Of a stretch of 64,000 nt of DNA, positions 30,568 to 38,903 are shown one piece after another (position 1 is the first letter of the stretch; every line of letters starts with the position of its first letter). The DNA lies in the NCBI RefSeq assembly GCF_004924335.1, contig NZ_CP024633.1:62001-126000 (forward strand). Direction: 5' to 3'. Under the pieces are notes generated by a model. That model ran no database searches. It saw only the letters and a list, made by a program, of their open reading frames with translations, and was not told where the DNA came from. The DNA comes from Mycobacteroides salmoniphilum (lineage in GTDB: Bacteria > Actinomycetota > Actinomycetes > Mycobacteriales > Mycobacteriaceae). The position numbers and the translations under genes were made by a program.

Positions 30568-31055
30568 CAGGCAGGAACCACGACAACGCCGTCGTGGTCG
30601 GCGTAACAGATCGCCCCCGGTGTGAAGTCGATACCGCCGAAGCTGACGACGACGTCGCGCTCCCCGGCACCGGTTTTGGTGCCCTTGCGCGGGTTGGTAC
30701 CGAGGGCCTTGATGCCGATGTCCATGGTGGCCAACTCCGCACTGTCCCGAACCACTCCATTGATCACCAGGCCCGACCATCCGCTGTCGACGGCGATCCC
30801 CGCGATGATGTCGCCGACCAGCGCGCAATGCAGCGATCCGCCGCCGTCGATCACCAGCACACCACCCGAACTCGGCTCTGACAGTATGGATTTCAGTAGA
30901 GCATTGTCATGGTGGCAGCGCACCGTGGTGATGACCCCGGCGAATACCGGCCGCGCACCGAACTGCGCGAGCTGAAGATCGCAACTGGCCATGTCGATGC
31001 CGAGCTCATCTCCCAGGTCGGCGGTCGGGCGGGGCGTGATCGGTGCTGTCGTCAT
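30567..31055 (-). CDS. rraA: RraA-family protein
   Basis: The 162-residue protein has the RraA/HMG-aldolase signature [24 protein letters not shown] (~75-98 in two parts) and [13 protein letters not shown]. The family contains both inhibitors of RNase E and class II 4-hydroxy-4-methyl-2-oxoglutarate/oxaloacetate aldolases. The conserved Gly-Asp and Arg-Asp residues of the aldolases are present, so either role is possible. ATG 31055 is preferred because the upstream frame contains an unrelated TipAS-like remnant. Confidence 0.88.
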   Translation of the reverse strand: MTTAPITPRPTADLGDELGIDMASCDLQLAQFGARPVFAGVITTVRCHHDNALLKSILSEPSSGGVLVIDGGGSLHCALVGDIIAGIAVDSGWSGLVINGVVRDSAELATMDIGIKALGTNPRKGTKTGAGERDVVVSFGGIDFTPGAICYADHDGVVVVPA

Positions 31056-31187
31056 ACCCCAAGCGTATTCGCCGGGCACAGCTACTGGGTCTGGCGCATA
31101 GGCAACCACGACAGCACGCGGCCATTGCGCCAGACCGGGCTCGGTGCCGTCGTAGTACGCCCGGAACCGATCGTCAGCGACGCACAT
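31056..31187 (-). pseudogene. Degenerate C-terminal fragment of a TipAS-domain (MerR-type) regulator
   Basis: On the minus strand, in frame with the RraA gene, about 35 residues read [20 protein letters not shown], then [13 protein letters not shown]. This matches the end of TipAS ligand domains of MerR-family drug-sensing regulators, which close with a D-x-R-F-x-x-Y-Y-D ... PGLAxW/F pattern and a final A-rich helix. The remainder of the domain and the HTH are absent: the upstream frame turns Arg-rich and unrelated. It is read as the relic of a decayed gene. The identification is by motif memory and short. Confidence 0.45.
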
Positions 31188-31236
31188 TCGGATCCGGGTC
31201 GCACGCCCTCGCGTTTCGCGGCTGCGAGGTCGCCGA

Positions 31237-31917
31237 TCAGTCCAGTTCGGCGGGGTCTTCGCGGCGACGCCTGCGCCGCAGTAGCAACACGACGAAGATC
31301 GCGAAGGCGGCACCGAACGCTATCTTCACGTTCGGCGATTGCCGGCCCGCTTCGGACGCGGGTCCGGGAATCGGTGGCGGGGCCGAATCGACAGTCGACT
31401 TCGCGTGCGCGGCGGCCTCTCGGGCCGCTGCTGCGAGATCGGGCTGGGCAGGTTCAGGTGCGGGCGCCGGTGTGGGTGCCTCTGGTTTGGGAGCCTCGGC
31501 AACGGGCTTCGGTGCCTCGGCAACAGGCGCCGACTCAGGCTTGGGCGCGGGCGCGGGCGCGGGCTTGGGAGCCGGTGGGGCGGCGGGTTTCGGTGCTTCG
31601 GATGCCGGTGCTTCGGCGGGCTGCACCGCTTTGGCAGGCTTCGGTGCCGCAGGCGGCTTCGGGGCCGGGGCAGCGCTGGACCCGGGTTCAGCCTTGGGAC
31701 CCGTCTTCGGCGGTGCCGACGAGCCGGCGGGCCGTTTGGCAGGCGCGCGTTTGGCTGCGGGACGTTTCGCAGCCTTCGCGGGGCGGGCCGGTGTCGCGGG
31801 CTTTGGTGCCTCGCCGCCGACGGGCTTCTCCGGTGTCGCGGGCTTTGGTGCCTCGCCGCCGACGGGCTTCTCCGGTGTCTGGCTGGGCTCGTTAGCCGAA
31901 TTGTCCTGGTCCGCCAT
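31237..31917 (-). CDS. Pro/Ala/Lys-rich protein with C-terminal membrane anchor
   Basis: The 226-residue protein is low complexity for most of its length. It has repeated [14 protein letters not shown] blocks (~14-41), a [15 protein letters not shown] histone-H1-like basic stretch, then AP/KP-rich linkers. The last 40 residues hold one transmembrane helix ([15 protein letters not shown]) followed by [13 protein letters not shown]. The single C-terminal helix with basic residues after it predicts a tail-anchored protein. A 42-bp tandem duplication produces the repeated N-terminal block. ATG 31917 is chosen over a frame start six codons upstream. No function is known. Confidence 0.75.
   Translation of the reverse strand: MADQDNSANEPSQTPEKPVGGEAPKPATPEKPVGGEAPKPATPARPAKAAKRPAAKRAPAKRPAGSSAPPKTGPKAEPGSSAAPAPKPPAAPKPAKAVQPAEAPASEAPKPAAPPAPKPAPAPAPKPESAPVAEAPKPVAEAPKPEAPTPAPAPEPAQPDLAAAAREAAAHAKSTVDSAPPPIPGPASEAGRQSPNVKIAFGAAFAIFVVLLLRRRRRREDPAELD
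31790..31873. repeat. 42-bp tandem duplication inside the Pro/Ala/Lys-rich gene
   Basis: Two consecutive 42-base units (31790-31831 and 31832-31873) appear identical. A third unit begins at 31874 but diverges after five or six bases. Because 42 is a multiple of three, the reading frame is kept and the 14-residue block is repeated. This is a candidate length-variable locus. Confidence 0.8.
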
Positions 31918-32065
31918 GCGCCTGCTCCTTCGCAAGTTTCGGTCGTCCTGGGTGTTCGTGGCGCGTTCGCCGCCACGATGGGCGGCTCACACCCGAATCT
32001 CTGCCGCCCCGCCGTTGTCCATCATGCCGTCACACCGGAAAAAGGCCAGTCGGCCCCCTAACGGT

Positions 32066-32632
32066 TTACGACTGACGACGCTGAGTCCAGATGAGTGCCG
32101 CACCCACAGAGACCACCACAGCCACGACAAATGGCCACATGGGCAGGTCGCCGTCGGCAGGATTCGCCGAGGGCGACGGAGCGGAAGAACTCGTGCTCGA
32201 TGGCTGCTGCGACACCGCGGGCGCGCCTGCGGAGGCCGGTGCACCCGAGCCGGTGCTGGTGAACTGCCAGGATCCGTCGACGGGATGCCCGTCCTCGGAG
32301 ATCACCCGAAAGTTCACCGTGTACTTTCCGGCGGGTGCTCCCGGCTTCATACCGACCGAGATCGTCGCACCGGACACCAGCGGATCGCCCGCCTGCCACT
32401 GGTCGGTCTTGGCATCCGGGCCGATGATCGTCATCGCGGAAAAACGCTTCTGCAGCGGCTCGTTGAAGGTGGCGCTGACCTGCGCGGGAGGCCCGGATAA
32501 CACGGCGTTCTCGGCCGGATCGGAGGACACCTTGACGGCGTGTGCCGCCGCCACACCCGGCAATGCCAGGCCCAGCGCCAACACGATGAAGGCCGACAAC
32601 AACACGGACACCGACTTGCGTAGAACCGTCAT
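32066..32632 (-). CDS. CopC-domain exported protein with C-terminal membrane helix
   Basis: The 188-residue protein has a signal peptide ending VAAAHAVKV, so the mature N-terminus would begin with His, a typical CopC copper ligand. The CopC domain (SSDPAENAVLSGPP ... SEDGHPVDGSWQF) is followed by a Ser/Pro linker and a transmembrane helix (MWPFVVAVVVSVGAALIW) with RRQS. CopC proteins bind Cu(II) outside the membrane. The start ATG overlaps the YcnI stop by 3-4 bases, coupling the two. Copper handling in the envelope is the likely role. Confidence 0.9.
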   Translation of the reverse strand: MTVLRKSVSVLLSAFIVLALGLALPGVAAAHAVKVSSDPAENAVLSGPPAQVSATFNEPLQKRFSAMTIIGPDAKTDQWQAGDPLVSGATISVGMKPGAPAGKYTVNFRVISEDGHPVDGSWQFTSTGSGAPASAGAPAVSQQPSSTSSSAPSPSANPADGDLPMWPFVVAVVVSVGAALIWTQRRQS

Positions 32633-33297
32633 CACTGCTGCCTCCGCCGATTTGTCACCGCGAGCACGAGCGCGACAGCACCGAGGACCAGACCGATACC
32701 GCCGAACCAGCGGGCCGTCTTGTCCGGATGTGCCGCGTTCTGCCCGGAATCATGGGTTGCCGACACCTGAGGTGCGTGCGCCGAGTGTCCATCGTGGTCG
32801 GCCTTGCTCTGTGTCAGGTCGAGTGTGGGTGCGGGGTGCTCCGGCTCGGTGCCGTCGGGCTGGGCCCGCTGATCCCACCTGACGACCTGGCCGTCGGCAT
32901 ATGTCTGTGTTGCGGGGAAGACCACCGACTCGGTATCGGGAAGCTTGACGCGTACCCGGAACAGTGCGAACTGGTCGGGCCCAATCCCATTACCCGGGAC
33001 GGCCTTCCATGTCACCGACCGGACCGTGCCTTGAGCGGCGTCCCGATCCACGGTGCTGGTCCAGCCCGGCAGCAGCTCGGTGCTCGCCGAACCGACATCC
33101 GGCAGCTGGACGGTCAACTCGGTGGTCAGCGCCTTGCTCTGGGACTCGTTGGGAACCGAGAACTCCAACGTCGCGTAGCCGCCGCGGGCGGTGTTATCCG
33201 TGGTCACGCGCACGTGGGCGGACGCCGGAATGGCGAGCGCCAACAGCGCCGCGGCCGCCGCGGTCGACGCCGCGATCAGTCGAGGGAACATGCGCAT
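32632..33297 (-). CDS. YcnI (DUF1775) exported copper-binding-type protein
   Basis: The 221-residue protein has a signal peptide ending IPASAHVRV, so the mature protein begins with the His used as a Cu(II) ligand in YcnI. The DUF1775 domain follows (EFSVPNESQSKALTTELTVQLP and VRWDQ, with a conserved Trp). A His-rich spacer (DHDGHSAHAPQVSATHDSG) precedes a C-terminal transmembrane helix. YcnI-CopC pairs are common in actinobacteria and linked to copper. It starts 4 bases after the DUF6474 stop. Confidence 0.9.
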   Translation of the reverse strand: MRMFPRLIAASTAAAAALLALAIPASAHVRVTTDNTARGGYATLEFSVPNESQSKALTTELTVQLPDVGSASTELLPGWTSTVDRDAAQGTVRSVTWKAVPGNGIGPDQFALFRVRVKLPDTESVVFPATQTYADGQVVRWDQRAQPDGTEPEHPAPTLDLTQSKADHDGHSAHAPQVSATHDSGQNAAHPDKTARWFGGIGLVLGAVALVLAVTNRRRQQ

Positions 33298-33300
33298 GGA

Positions 33301-33957
33301 TTACCTCACTCCGAGTCGGGCAAGTAGATCTGCGTCGATGCCGTCGAGCTCGCGGGCGATGGCGGCATGGGCCGCGCGCCTGCGGGTCGGTGGCATGTGC
33401 TCGGAGGCCCCCACCGCGGTACCCAACTCCTCCAGCCGCGCACGGACTGCCGAGGTGAACTTCTTGGTCTCGGCATCCTTGGGCGCCCGGTCGAGTACGG
33501 CCTGGAGGGACTGCTCAGCGCCGGCGATACGGGCCGACAGCTCCGCTCCGAATCCTGAGTACTGACCAAGCTCTGCCAGCGGTATGCCAAGGCGATCGGC
33601 GCGGCGCTGATCCAGCACCCCGCGGACCGCGATGGCCCCCTTGTACAACACCGGCAGGAGCACCGGAGCGAGCAGCCGCACCACCGTGAGGGTGCGTTTG
33701 ATCCGCGTCGGAGAGAGCAGTTTGCCCTCTCGCACCGCCCTGAGCTGGTCCTGGGCGATCTGCCGCTGAGCCTTCAACGTCGCGAGCTCCGTCTTGCGCG
33801 AGTCGCGCCGGGCGGCGGACTCCGAGCGCGCCTGCATGAGCATCCGTCGCCGGTCGTTACGCGCCGCCAATCTGGCTTCGAGCTTGGCCTTCGCCTTCAG
33901 AGCCCGAGCCTCGGCGCGTTTCGTCGAGCGGCTCTTGCGGCTGGTGAGAAAACCCAT
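33301..33957 (-). CDS. DUF6474-type hypothetical protein
   Basis: The 218-residue protein is very basic and helical in its first half (KAEARALKAKAKLEARLAARNDRRR type, coiled-coil-like, ~10-75), then has a hydrophobic segment (VVRLLAPVLLPVLYKGAIAV, ~93-112) and a second helical region. This matches mycobacterial proteins labelled DUF6474, whose function is unknown. It lies directly upstream of the YcnI/CopC genes and is probably cotranscribed, which is the only hint to its role. Confidence 0.7.
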   Translation of the reverse strand: MGFLTSRKSRSTKRAEARALKAKAKLEARLAARNDRRRMLMQARSESAARRDSRKTELATLKAQRQIAQDQLRAVREGKLLSPTRIKRTLTVVRLLAPVLLPVLYKGAIAVRGVLDQRRADRLGIPLAELGQYSGFGAELSARIAGAEQSLQAVLDRAPKDAETKKFTSAVRARLEELGTAVGASEHMPPTRRRAAHAAIARELDGIDADLLARLGVR

Positions 33958-34168
33958 CCCAGCGGCCTCCGTTCATCGCGTTGCGAGTGTGGCGCTAACC
34001 CTAGCGCGCCGACCCGCGCTGGCCCCGTGCGGATGGGGCGGCGTATTTAGGTGGTCGCCCCGCACGCTGCAAAGGTTCCCGGCAGCCCCCAGCGAAGTCT
34101 TAGAAGCCCCCATTCGGGTGGTACATGGCGAACATGAGGTGAAAGGGCCCACAATGTGCGATAGATAT

Positions 34169-34197
34169 TTGACCTCCGAGCAAATTCCCGGCATTCT
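34169..34197 (+). promoter_or_regulatory. Candidate promoter for the exported Ser/Thr/Pro-rich protein gene
   Basis: TTGACC (34169-34174) and CATTCT (34192-34197) are 17 bases apart, and the GTG start lies at 34204, 7 bases downstream. This is the geometry expected for a leaderless transcript. Confidence 0.5.
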
Positions 34198-34203
34198 GAT
34201 CGC

Positions 34204-35766
34204 GTGGGGCGACATCGAGCAAAGCAGAGTAGGCGGAGCCAGCAGCTGAAGCGTGCTTCGGCGCGCGCTGCTGTGGTGACGGTGCTCAGCTCGGGGACGC
34301 TCATGGGGGGATTCGGGGTTTTCGCCGTATCGACCCCAGCTGCGGATGCAAAGCCCGGCGGCGGTTCCGGTGGTGACAGCGACCACGACCATGGCTTGGG
34401 TGGCGCGATCCACAAGATCACCGGCGGCCTCCTCGGTGGCGGAGTCGGCGGAGGCGGTGGACCCGGCAGCGGCGGCACGCGCAACGCGCCCTCGTCCCCA
34501 AGCTTCGGCAAAAGCCTGCACAGCGGCTCTGGATCGGAAGGCGCGGCCGGCGGTAGCAGCAGCGACTCCTCCGCCGGTGACAAGGACAAAGGCAAAGATA
34601 AAGACAAGGGTCCGGGCGCGAACGTTCCCAAGCCGGGGTCTGTCGGCGCCAACGGCAAATCGCCCGATCATGGTGCAGGCAGCCATGATTCGAGCACTAA
34701 CAGTCCTGGTTCGAGTATCAGCACCCCCAACGGTTCGAGCACCAGCACCCCCGGCTCCTCTAGTGGTACGTCCGGCGTGGGGATCGGTGTCGGCCCCGAG
34801 ATAGCGCTGCCGCATTCGGGTGGTGCCGCGGGCGTCCATACCCCCAATGCCACGGCAGTCACTGCTGAAATCCCCAGTGGCGCAACAACTCACACCGAAA
34901 CGTCACCGACGTTGAAGGGCGCCTTGGGCTCCGTCGCCGGTGCCATGGCCCCGAAGACGCAGACCGCCACGACGCCCAAGACCGACACCGCGACCTCGCC
35001 GCACAACGCGACGGCACCGGGTGCGACCGCGACGGTGGACACCCCCGCTTCGGGCCCTACGCACACAGGGCACGAGGCGTCGTCCGAGGAGCCCAGAGTT
35101 CCGGGCGTCACCCTCAATGTGGGCGGGCGCACCATCGTCATCTGGAAGAAAAAGCCGAGTACATCGACGCACACGCCGGGTGCCGGGGGCGATTCGACGC
35201 ACGAGCACGAATCCGATGACCACGATCACGTGATCACCCTGCCCGGGCTTCCCGGTATCGGTGGCGTCCCGAACCCGGCAACGCCGTCGTTCGGTGGTGC
35301 GGCCGGCACCCGGAACCCTGGCGGAAACCCCGGTATTCACACCGGACCCATAGCTCCGCCGACCGTACCCACGCCCAAGGCTCCCGCCGTCGCGATCGCG
35401 GCACCGCCCGCACCGCCGGTCATCGCGCCGCTGGCGCCGGTCGTGCCGCCGGCACCGCCGGTCGTGACCATCAAGCAGGCCGAGGGTGGTCGGGGTGGCG
35501 ATGCCGTCGTGACCGCGGGCGGGTCCCAGCAACCCGAGGCCGTCACCAAGCCGATCGAGCAGTTCGTCGCGGCCGAGACCGTCGCGCCTCGTACCGGCTA
35601 CGGCGACTACCTCCGACTGACGAAGACGTCCGAGATCGCCGCGGTGGCCATTCCGGGTGCCGTGGGCATCGCGATGATGACCTTCGTGGGAGGCGCCATC
35701 GGATACCGGCAAGCCAAGGCCGGGCATACCGTGCGTGCCTCCGCTGCCGCCCGCTTCCTGGAGTAG
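34204..35766 (+). CDS. Exported Gly/Ser/Thr/Pro-rich protein with C-terminal membrane helix
   Basis: The 520-residue protein has a long basic N-terminus (MGRHRAKQSRRSQQLKRA) and a hydrophobic signal (~24-45) ending near TPAADAKPGGG. Several hundred residues of low-complexity G/S/T/P sequence follow, with His/Asp clusters (DSDHDHG, HEHESDDHDH) that could bind metal. The C-terminus has a hydrophobic segment (IPGAVGIAMMTFVGGAIGY) before a short basic tail. It resembles a wall-spanning or surface protein. A GTG start with a promoter-like sequence 7 bases upstream suggests leaderless translation. No family was recognised. Confidence 0.75.
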   Translation: MGRHRAKQSRRSQQLKRASARAAVVTVLSSGTLMGGFGVFAVSTPAADAKPGGGSGGDSDHDHGLGGAIHKITGGLLGGGVGGGGGPGSGGTRNAPSSPSFGKSLHSGSGSEGAAGGSSSDSSAGDKDKGKDKDKGPGANVPKPGSVGANGKSPDHGAGSHDSSTNSPGSSISTPNGSSTSTPGSSSGTSGVGIGVGPEIALPHSGGAAGVHTPNATAVTAEIPSGATTHTETSPTLKGALGSVAGAMAPKTQTATTPKTDTATSPHNATAPGATATVDTPASGPTHTGHEASSEEPRVPGVTLNVGGRTIVIWKKKPSTSTHTPGAGGDSTHEHESDDHDHVITLPGLPGIGGVPNPATPSFGGAAGTRNPGGNPGIHTGPIAPPTVPTPKAPAVAIAAPPAPPVIAPLAPVVPPAPPVVTIKQAEGGRGGDAVVTAGGSQQPEAVTKPIEQFVAAETVAPRTGYGDYLRLTKTSEIAAVAIPGAVGIAMMTFVGGAIGYRQAKAGHTVRASAAARFLE

Positions 35767-35832
35767 GGGAGAATCGATACAGCACCCCGTCAGGGGTCTG
35801 TCCGGGAAGGTACGTGTTGAGGGGAGACGCAC

Positions 35833-36324
35833 ATGGGCGCAGGCCGTCGTGTGACCGACGCCGTCAACGCTGTGCTGGATCTGGCCCCGCGCAAGGGCGA
35901 GGTGACGCTGACCGCGCTCGTGGAGGCTGTCGGTCGCGATCGGGACCGGTCCATCGAGATCATCTCGGCTGATCTACCGTCCGGGGTGTGCGGTCAATGG
36001 CGCCAGTACGAGAACGAAGACATCTTCATCATCCAGCGCGGCCTGCCCACCTGGGATCGCACGCTCGCCCATGAACTTGGGCATGTGGTGCTGCGTCACG
36101 AGGGCATCTCGGTGGTTGAAATGGCCAGGGACGAAGCCGAATTCGCCAGCGACGACCTCATCGCATACATGCTGTCCCAGCGCACCGGATGCATGGGTGC
36201 GGCCGGGATGGAGGCCGAACAAGAGGCCGAGGACTTCGCGGCGTTGCTGCTCTACCGGCTTGGTCGGCTGCCCTCGGACCGCGCTTCCATTGTTCAGGTG
36301 AGGCTCGGGGAGGCCTTTGGGTGA
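35833..36324 (+). CDS. ImmA/IrrE-type metallopeptidase
   Basis: The 163-residue protein is a minimal zincin with HELGH at residues 80-84 (LAHELGHVVLRHE) and a likely third ligand in the acidic region EAEQEAEDFAALLL. ImmA/IrrE peptidases usually cleave HTH repressors in mobile elements and stress circuits. It overlaps the next membrane-protein gene by 4 bases (GTGA). An XRE-type regulator, EspR, is convergent 1.2 kb away. The combination of peptidase, membrane protein and XRE regulator recurs in actinobacteria, but its substrate is unknown. Confidence 0.88.
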   Translation: MGAGRRVTDAVNAVLDLAPRKGEVTLTALVEAVGRDRDRSIEIISADLPSGVCGQWRQYENEDIFIIQRGLPTWDRTLAHELGHVVLRHEGISVVEMARDEAEFASDDLIAYMLSQRTGCMGAAGMEAEQEAEDFAALLLYRLGRLPSDRASIVQVRLGEAFG

Positions 36325-37436
36325 TCGCCTGGGTGATTGCCGGGCTGCTGGGTATGGCGACGGGTTTACGCATCGGGTGGGTGCTCGTCCACAAACAATC
36401 CCCGGTAAGCACCGGAATGATCGTTGCGCTGGGGAGCCTGGCGCTGGTGTCGGCGCTGAACTGGGAGCCGCTGACGATTCTTGTGGACAGCTCGTTGGGC
36501 TGGCCCAACATCTCGGTGGCGGTGAGCCAGGCCGCGCTGACGGCCTGCGCGGCGGGCAGCTGCGTGATGATCACCAGCATGTCCGCCAGCCGCACCGCGG
36601 CGGCCAACAGGCGATGGGCGCGCTGGCAGTACCTGGCCGCGGCCGTGATCGCCGGCGCCAGCCTTGCCGTGTTCTTTTCCCGCGGTCCGCAGCCCGAGAT
36701 GACGCCCCGCGAGTTTCTCAAGCACGATCTGGGCGGATTCGCCTCTGGCACAGCCTGGCTCATCCCGATGCTGTACATCGCCGTCGCGCTATCGGTGGTG
36801 CTGTGGGCCGGGATGGCCTACTCGAATCGCAGTCGTCGGGGCCGCGCCTTGTTCCTTTTCACCGTGGGGATCAGCCTGCTGGTGCTGGCCGTTTTGGTGG
36901 TGGCCGGTGTCGCGGTGGCCAATTCGGAGTATGTGACGATCGGGACAGCGGCCACATTGATCGGCTGTGCGATGGCGATGGTGGCGGTCGGGTCGCTGTT
37001 GCCGACCTTTGAGACCTGGTTGGTCGCTCGACGTGAGATGTTCGTACTGGCCCCGTTGTACAACGACCTGAAGAAGCGTCAGCCGGACGCAGCGATCGGA
37101 GTACGGCCGCGTGGACCGCTGGCCTTCCAGGTGGCAGACCGGATGGCTTACATCTCCGATGCGCTCTTCCTGGAGGCGATGCACGCCCAGGGGCTAGACC
37201 CCGAATCGGAGGGCGAGGGCGATATCGACCTCGGTGCGGAACCGGTGAAACTCGATGTACCACCGGACGCGCAAGCCCACGCGGTAGTGAAATGGGTTCT
37301 TACCGAGGGCGATCCGAAAGAGAACTTCCCGGGCCCGGAATGGCTACACCAGCCTGACGGATACTCCGATCGCGAATGGATTCTCGCGATTGCCACTGAG
37401 TACCGCAGGCTGGTGCGTGCCGAACATCGTTCTTAA
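36321..37436 (+). CDS. MAB_1171c-type (DUF6545) putative transporter/membrane protein
   Basis: The 371-residue protein has about seven hydrophobic segments in its first 235 residues (beginning VIAWVIAGLLGMATGLRIGW) and a soluble C-terminal domain (WLVARREMFVLAPLYNDLKK ... ADRMAYISDALFLEA). This layout matches actinobacterial proteins named MAB_1171c family putative transporters. In other genomes they often accompany ImmA/IrrE peptidases and XRE regulators, as here. GTG 36321 overlaps the peptidase stop. Transport activity is only inferred from the family name. Confidence 0.78.
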   Translation: MIAWVIAGLLGMATGLRIGWVLVHKQSPVSTGMIVALGSLALVSALNWEPLTILVDSSLGWPNISVAVSQAALTACAAGSCVMITSMSASRTAAANRRWARWQYLAAAVIAGASLAVFFSRGPQPEMTPREFLKHDLGGFASGTAWLIPMLYIAVALSVVLWAGMAYSNRSRRGRALFLFTVGISLLVLAVLVVAGVAVANSEYVTIGTAATLIGCAMAMVAVGSLLPTFETWLVARREMFVLAPLYNDLKKRQPDAAIGVRPRGPLAFQVADRMAYISDALFLEAMHAQGLDPESEGEGDIDLGAEPVKLDVPPDAQAHAVVKWVLTEGDPKENFPGPEWLHQPDGYSDREWILAIATEYRRLVRAEHRS

Positions 37437-37497
37437 GTTTTTCATCGCCGTCCCTCCGTGCGTACCCCGCCGGCTCGATGAGCGGTGAACGCCAAAC

Positions 37498-37527
37498 TGA
37501 CCGGTCCTTCCCCGAGTGGACCGGTCA
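37498..37527. terminator. Bidirectional hairpin between membrane-protein gene and espR
   Basis: TGACCGGTCC (37498-37507) and GGACCGGTCA (37518-37527) are perfect 10-base inverted repeats with a 10-base loop. They lie between the convergent stops at 37436 and 37541. Confidence 0.8.
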
Positions 37528-37540
37528 GGCGAGAAGCGGA

Positions 37541-37939
37541 CTAGCTGTCGAGACCCTCTTGGCGACGGTATTCGTCGACGGCCTGCGTGATGCGGTCCTG
37601 TGCCTCGACGGACAGCCCCACGGTGCGGGCCGCGATCCGACGGACACCCTCATCGCGCATGTTGGCGAGCCAGGTCAGTTCCTGGTCGAGCTTCTCGTAG
37701 TACTCATCGTCGGTGAAGTACGCCGGCTTGATACGGAAGAAGTTCGCGAGCGCCTTCATGGTTGCCGACGAAGGGTTGGTGCGGTTACCTGATCGCAGCT
37801 GCGACAGGTACGGCGCGGACATGGTGATGCCCTCGGAACGCAGCGCCGCGATCACCTCGGCAGAGGTGTGGGGGCCGCGCCCGGGTGGGTACACGGTGTC
37901 GAACAACCGATTCAAACGTGCGGTGAACGTGGTGCTCAT
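37541..37939 (-). CDS. espR: EspR nucleoid-associated regulator
   Basis: The 132-residue protein is nearly the same as M. tuberculosis EspR (Rv3849, 132 aa) as recalled. It begins MSTTFTARLNRLFDTVYPPG, has the helix-turn-helix in MSAPYLSQLRSGNRTNPS, the conserved FFRIKPAYFTDDEYYEKLD and a C-terminal dimerisation helix pair. EspR binds many sites, controls ESX-1-related and lipid genes and acts as a chromosome organiser. The ATG follows a GGAGG-type ribosome site. A 1.36-kb mostly non-coding region lies upstream, as might suit a heavily regulated gene. Confidence 0.95.
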   Translation of the reverse strand: MSTTFTARLNRLFDTVYPPGRGPHTSAEVIAALRSEGITMSAPYLSQLRSGNRTNPSSATMKALANFFRIKPAYFTDDEYYEKLDQELTWLANMRDEGVRRIAARTVGLSVEAQDRITQAVDEYRRQEGLDS

Positions 37940-37997
37940 CGAGCCTTACCTCCACAAACAGATAAAGTTGCTAATTCGGGGGACGTATTTGCTGCCC

Positions 37998-38026
37998 ATC
38001 GTAACCTTAGTTTTGCCTGGAGCCAA
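37998..38026 (-). promoter_or_regulatory. Candidate espR promoter
   Basis: On the minus strand TTGGCT (38026-38021) and TACGAT (38003-37998) are 17 bases apart, which would give a 5' leader of about 50 bases before the espR ATG. This is a pattern-based call. Confidence 0.45.
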
Positions 38027-38466
38027 GCGCAACCATCAAGTTCGCCCAGGGTGGACGTAGTGTTCGGTTATCCAAACCTGCTAGCTCGGGCACATTTGTG
38101 CAGCGTCCAATATTCGGGACGATCTGGGAATCTTCGTTCTCAGGCAAATGATTGATGAATCCCCAGTGCGATGGCTCGGAGGCTCCACGGTGGGCCGTGC
38201 GGACAGGTCGCATTCGTTTCCTAAGTCGGCCGGACACAGTGCCCGGCTGTATAACCTGCTCAGTTGCTACTGGCACCGGCGCCACGCCTTCTCCGCGCAT
38301 GCCTCGCTGACCTGGCCCGATGTCATGCCCGTGACGATAACGGCAGCTAGCGATTATGGCGGGAATCGCCGCGCAGAGGTAGCGTTTAAATACCGGAGCG
38401 TTGATGGCAAGTGTGCCCGTCAGCAGGGCATCGCCTCTGACCAGCGGTAAATCCACGACCAAAGAC

Positions 38467-38482
38467 TGTGAGCAAGATCACA
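38467..38482. promoter_or_regulatory. Consensus CRP/cAMP-receptor-type binding site
   Basis: TGTGAGCAAGATCACA matches the symmetric TGTGA-N6-TCACA consensus at all ten specified positions. Mycobacterial CRP (Rv3676-type) uses nearly the same motif. It lies about 530 bases upstream of espR and 290 bases upstream of a small plus-strand frame, so its target is unclear. Confidence 0.65.
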
Positions 38483-38768
38483 GCAACCACCGGGGGCGTG
38501 CGCTCCGTCACTGCCACCCGAATGCTGCCCGCGCGGGCCGTCGAAGACTCTCCGAAACCGGGATCGTGACGATTGCCGCGGTGATGCCCCGGAGCAGATG
38601 TGACGGAAGTTACCGGTGCGGCAGCACCCGTGGGGCACGCGCGCCCGCGTCAGCGCACATCGTGCCCGGTGGCGAGCCCAGCAGCGCTTGGTTCCGCCGA
38701 TGGTCGCTGCCGGGGCGAGGGCGGTCGATGATGCCCGGTTACCGAGCCCCGGCCTGAATGATTGAGGA

Positions 38769-38903
38769 ATGATCGCCAGGAAGGAGAGACGGGTCGTACG
38801 GGCAGTCGCTGGTTTACGACCGTGGTTTGCGTGGTTCTCGCGCCGCATTGAGCTCGCGGAGCGGAGAAACGCCAATCCTGCGCAGAAGGCGATGGGGCGC
38901 TAG
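38769..38903 (+). CDS. Small basic protein (44 residues)
   Basis: ATG 38769 opens a 44-codon frame reading MIARKERRVVRAVAGLRPWF, then AWFSRRIELAERR and ending AQKAMGR. The composition (Arg/Lys with a W/F-rich centre) looks like a small membrane-interacting protein rather than random sequence. A GAGGA lies immediately before the ATG, too close for a normal ribosome site, which weakens the call. A second short frame (GTG 38948 to 39018, with GGGGGAGG upstream) follows. No family was recognised. Confidence 0.4.
   Translation: MIARKERRVVRAVAGLRPWFAWFSRRIELAERRNANPAQKAMGR

Noticed and set aside
38385..38394. TTTAAATACC as a third copy of the map/XRE operator
   Set aside because: Only 10 of 14 bases match and the other half-site is absent; likely coincidence.
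38007..38462. 150-codon minus-strand frame upstream of espR
   Set aside because: There is no ribosome site and no recognisable domain, and it overlaps the candidate espR promoter; it reads like a random high-GC frame.
38420..38875. Minus-strand frame of 151 codons
   Set aside because: Arg/Ser/Cys-rich composition with no conserved pattern; it also crosses the CRP site.
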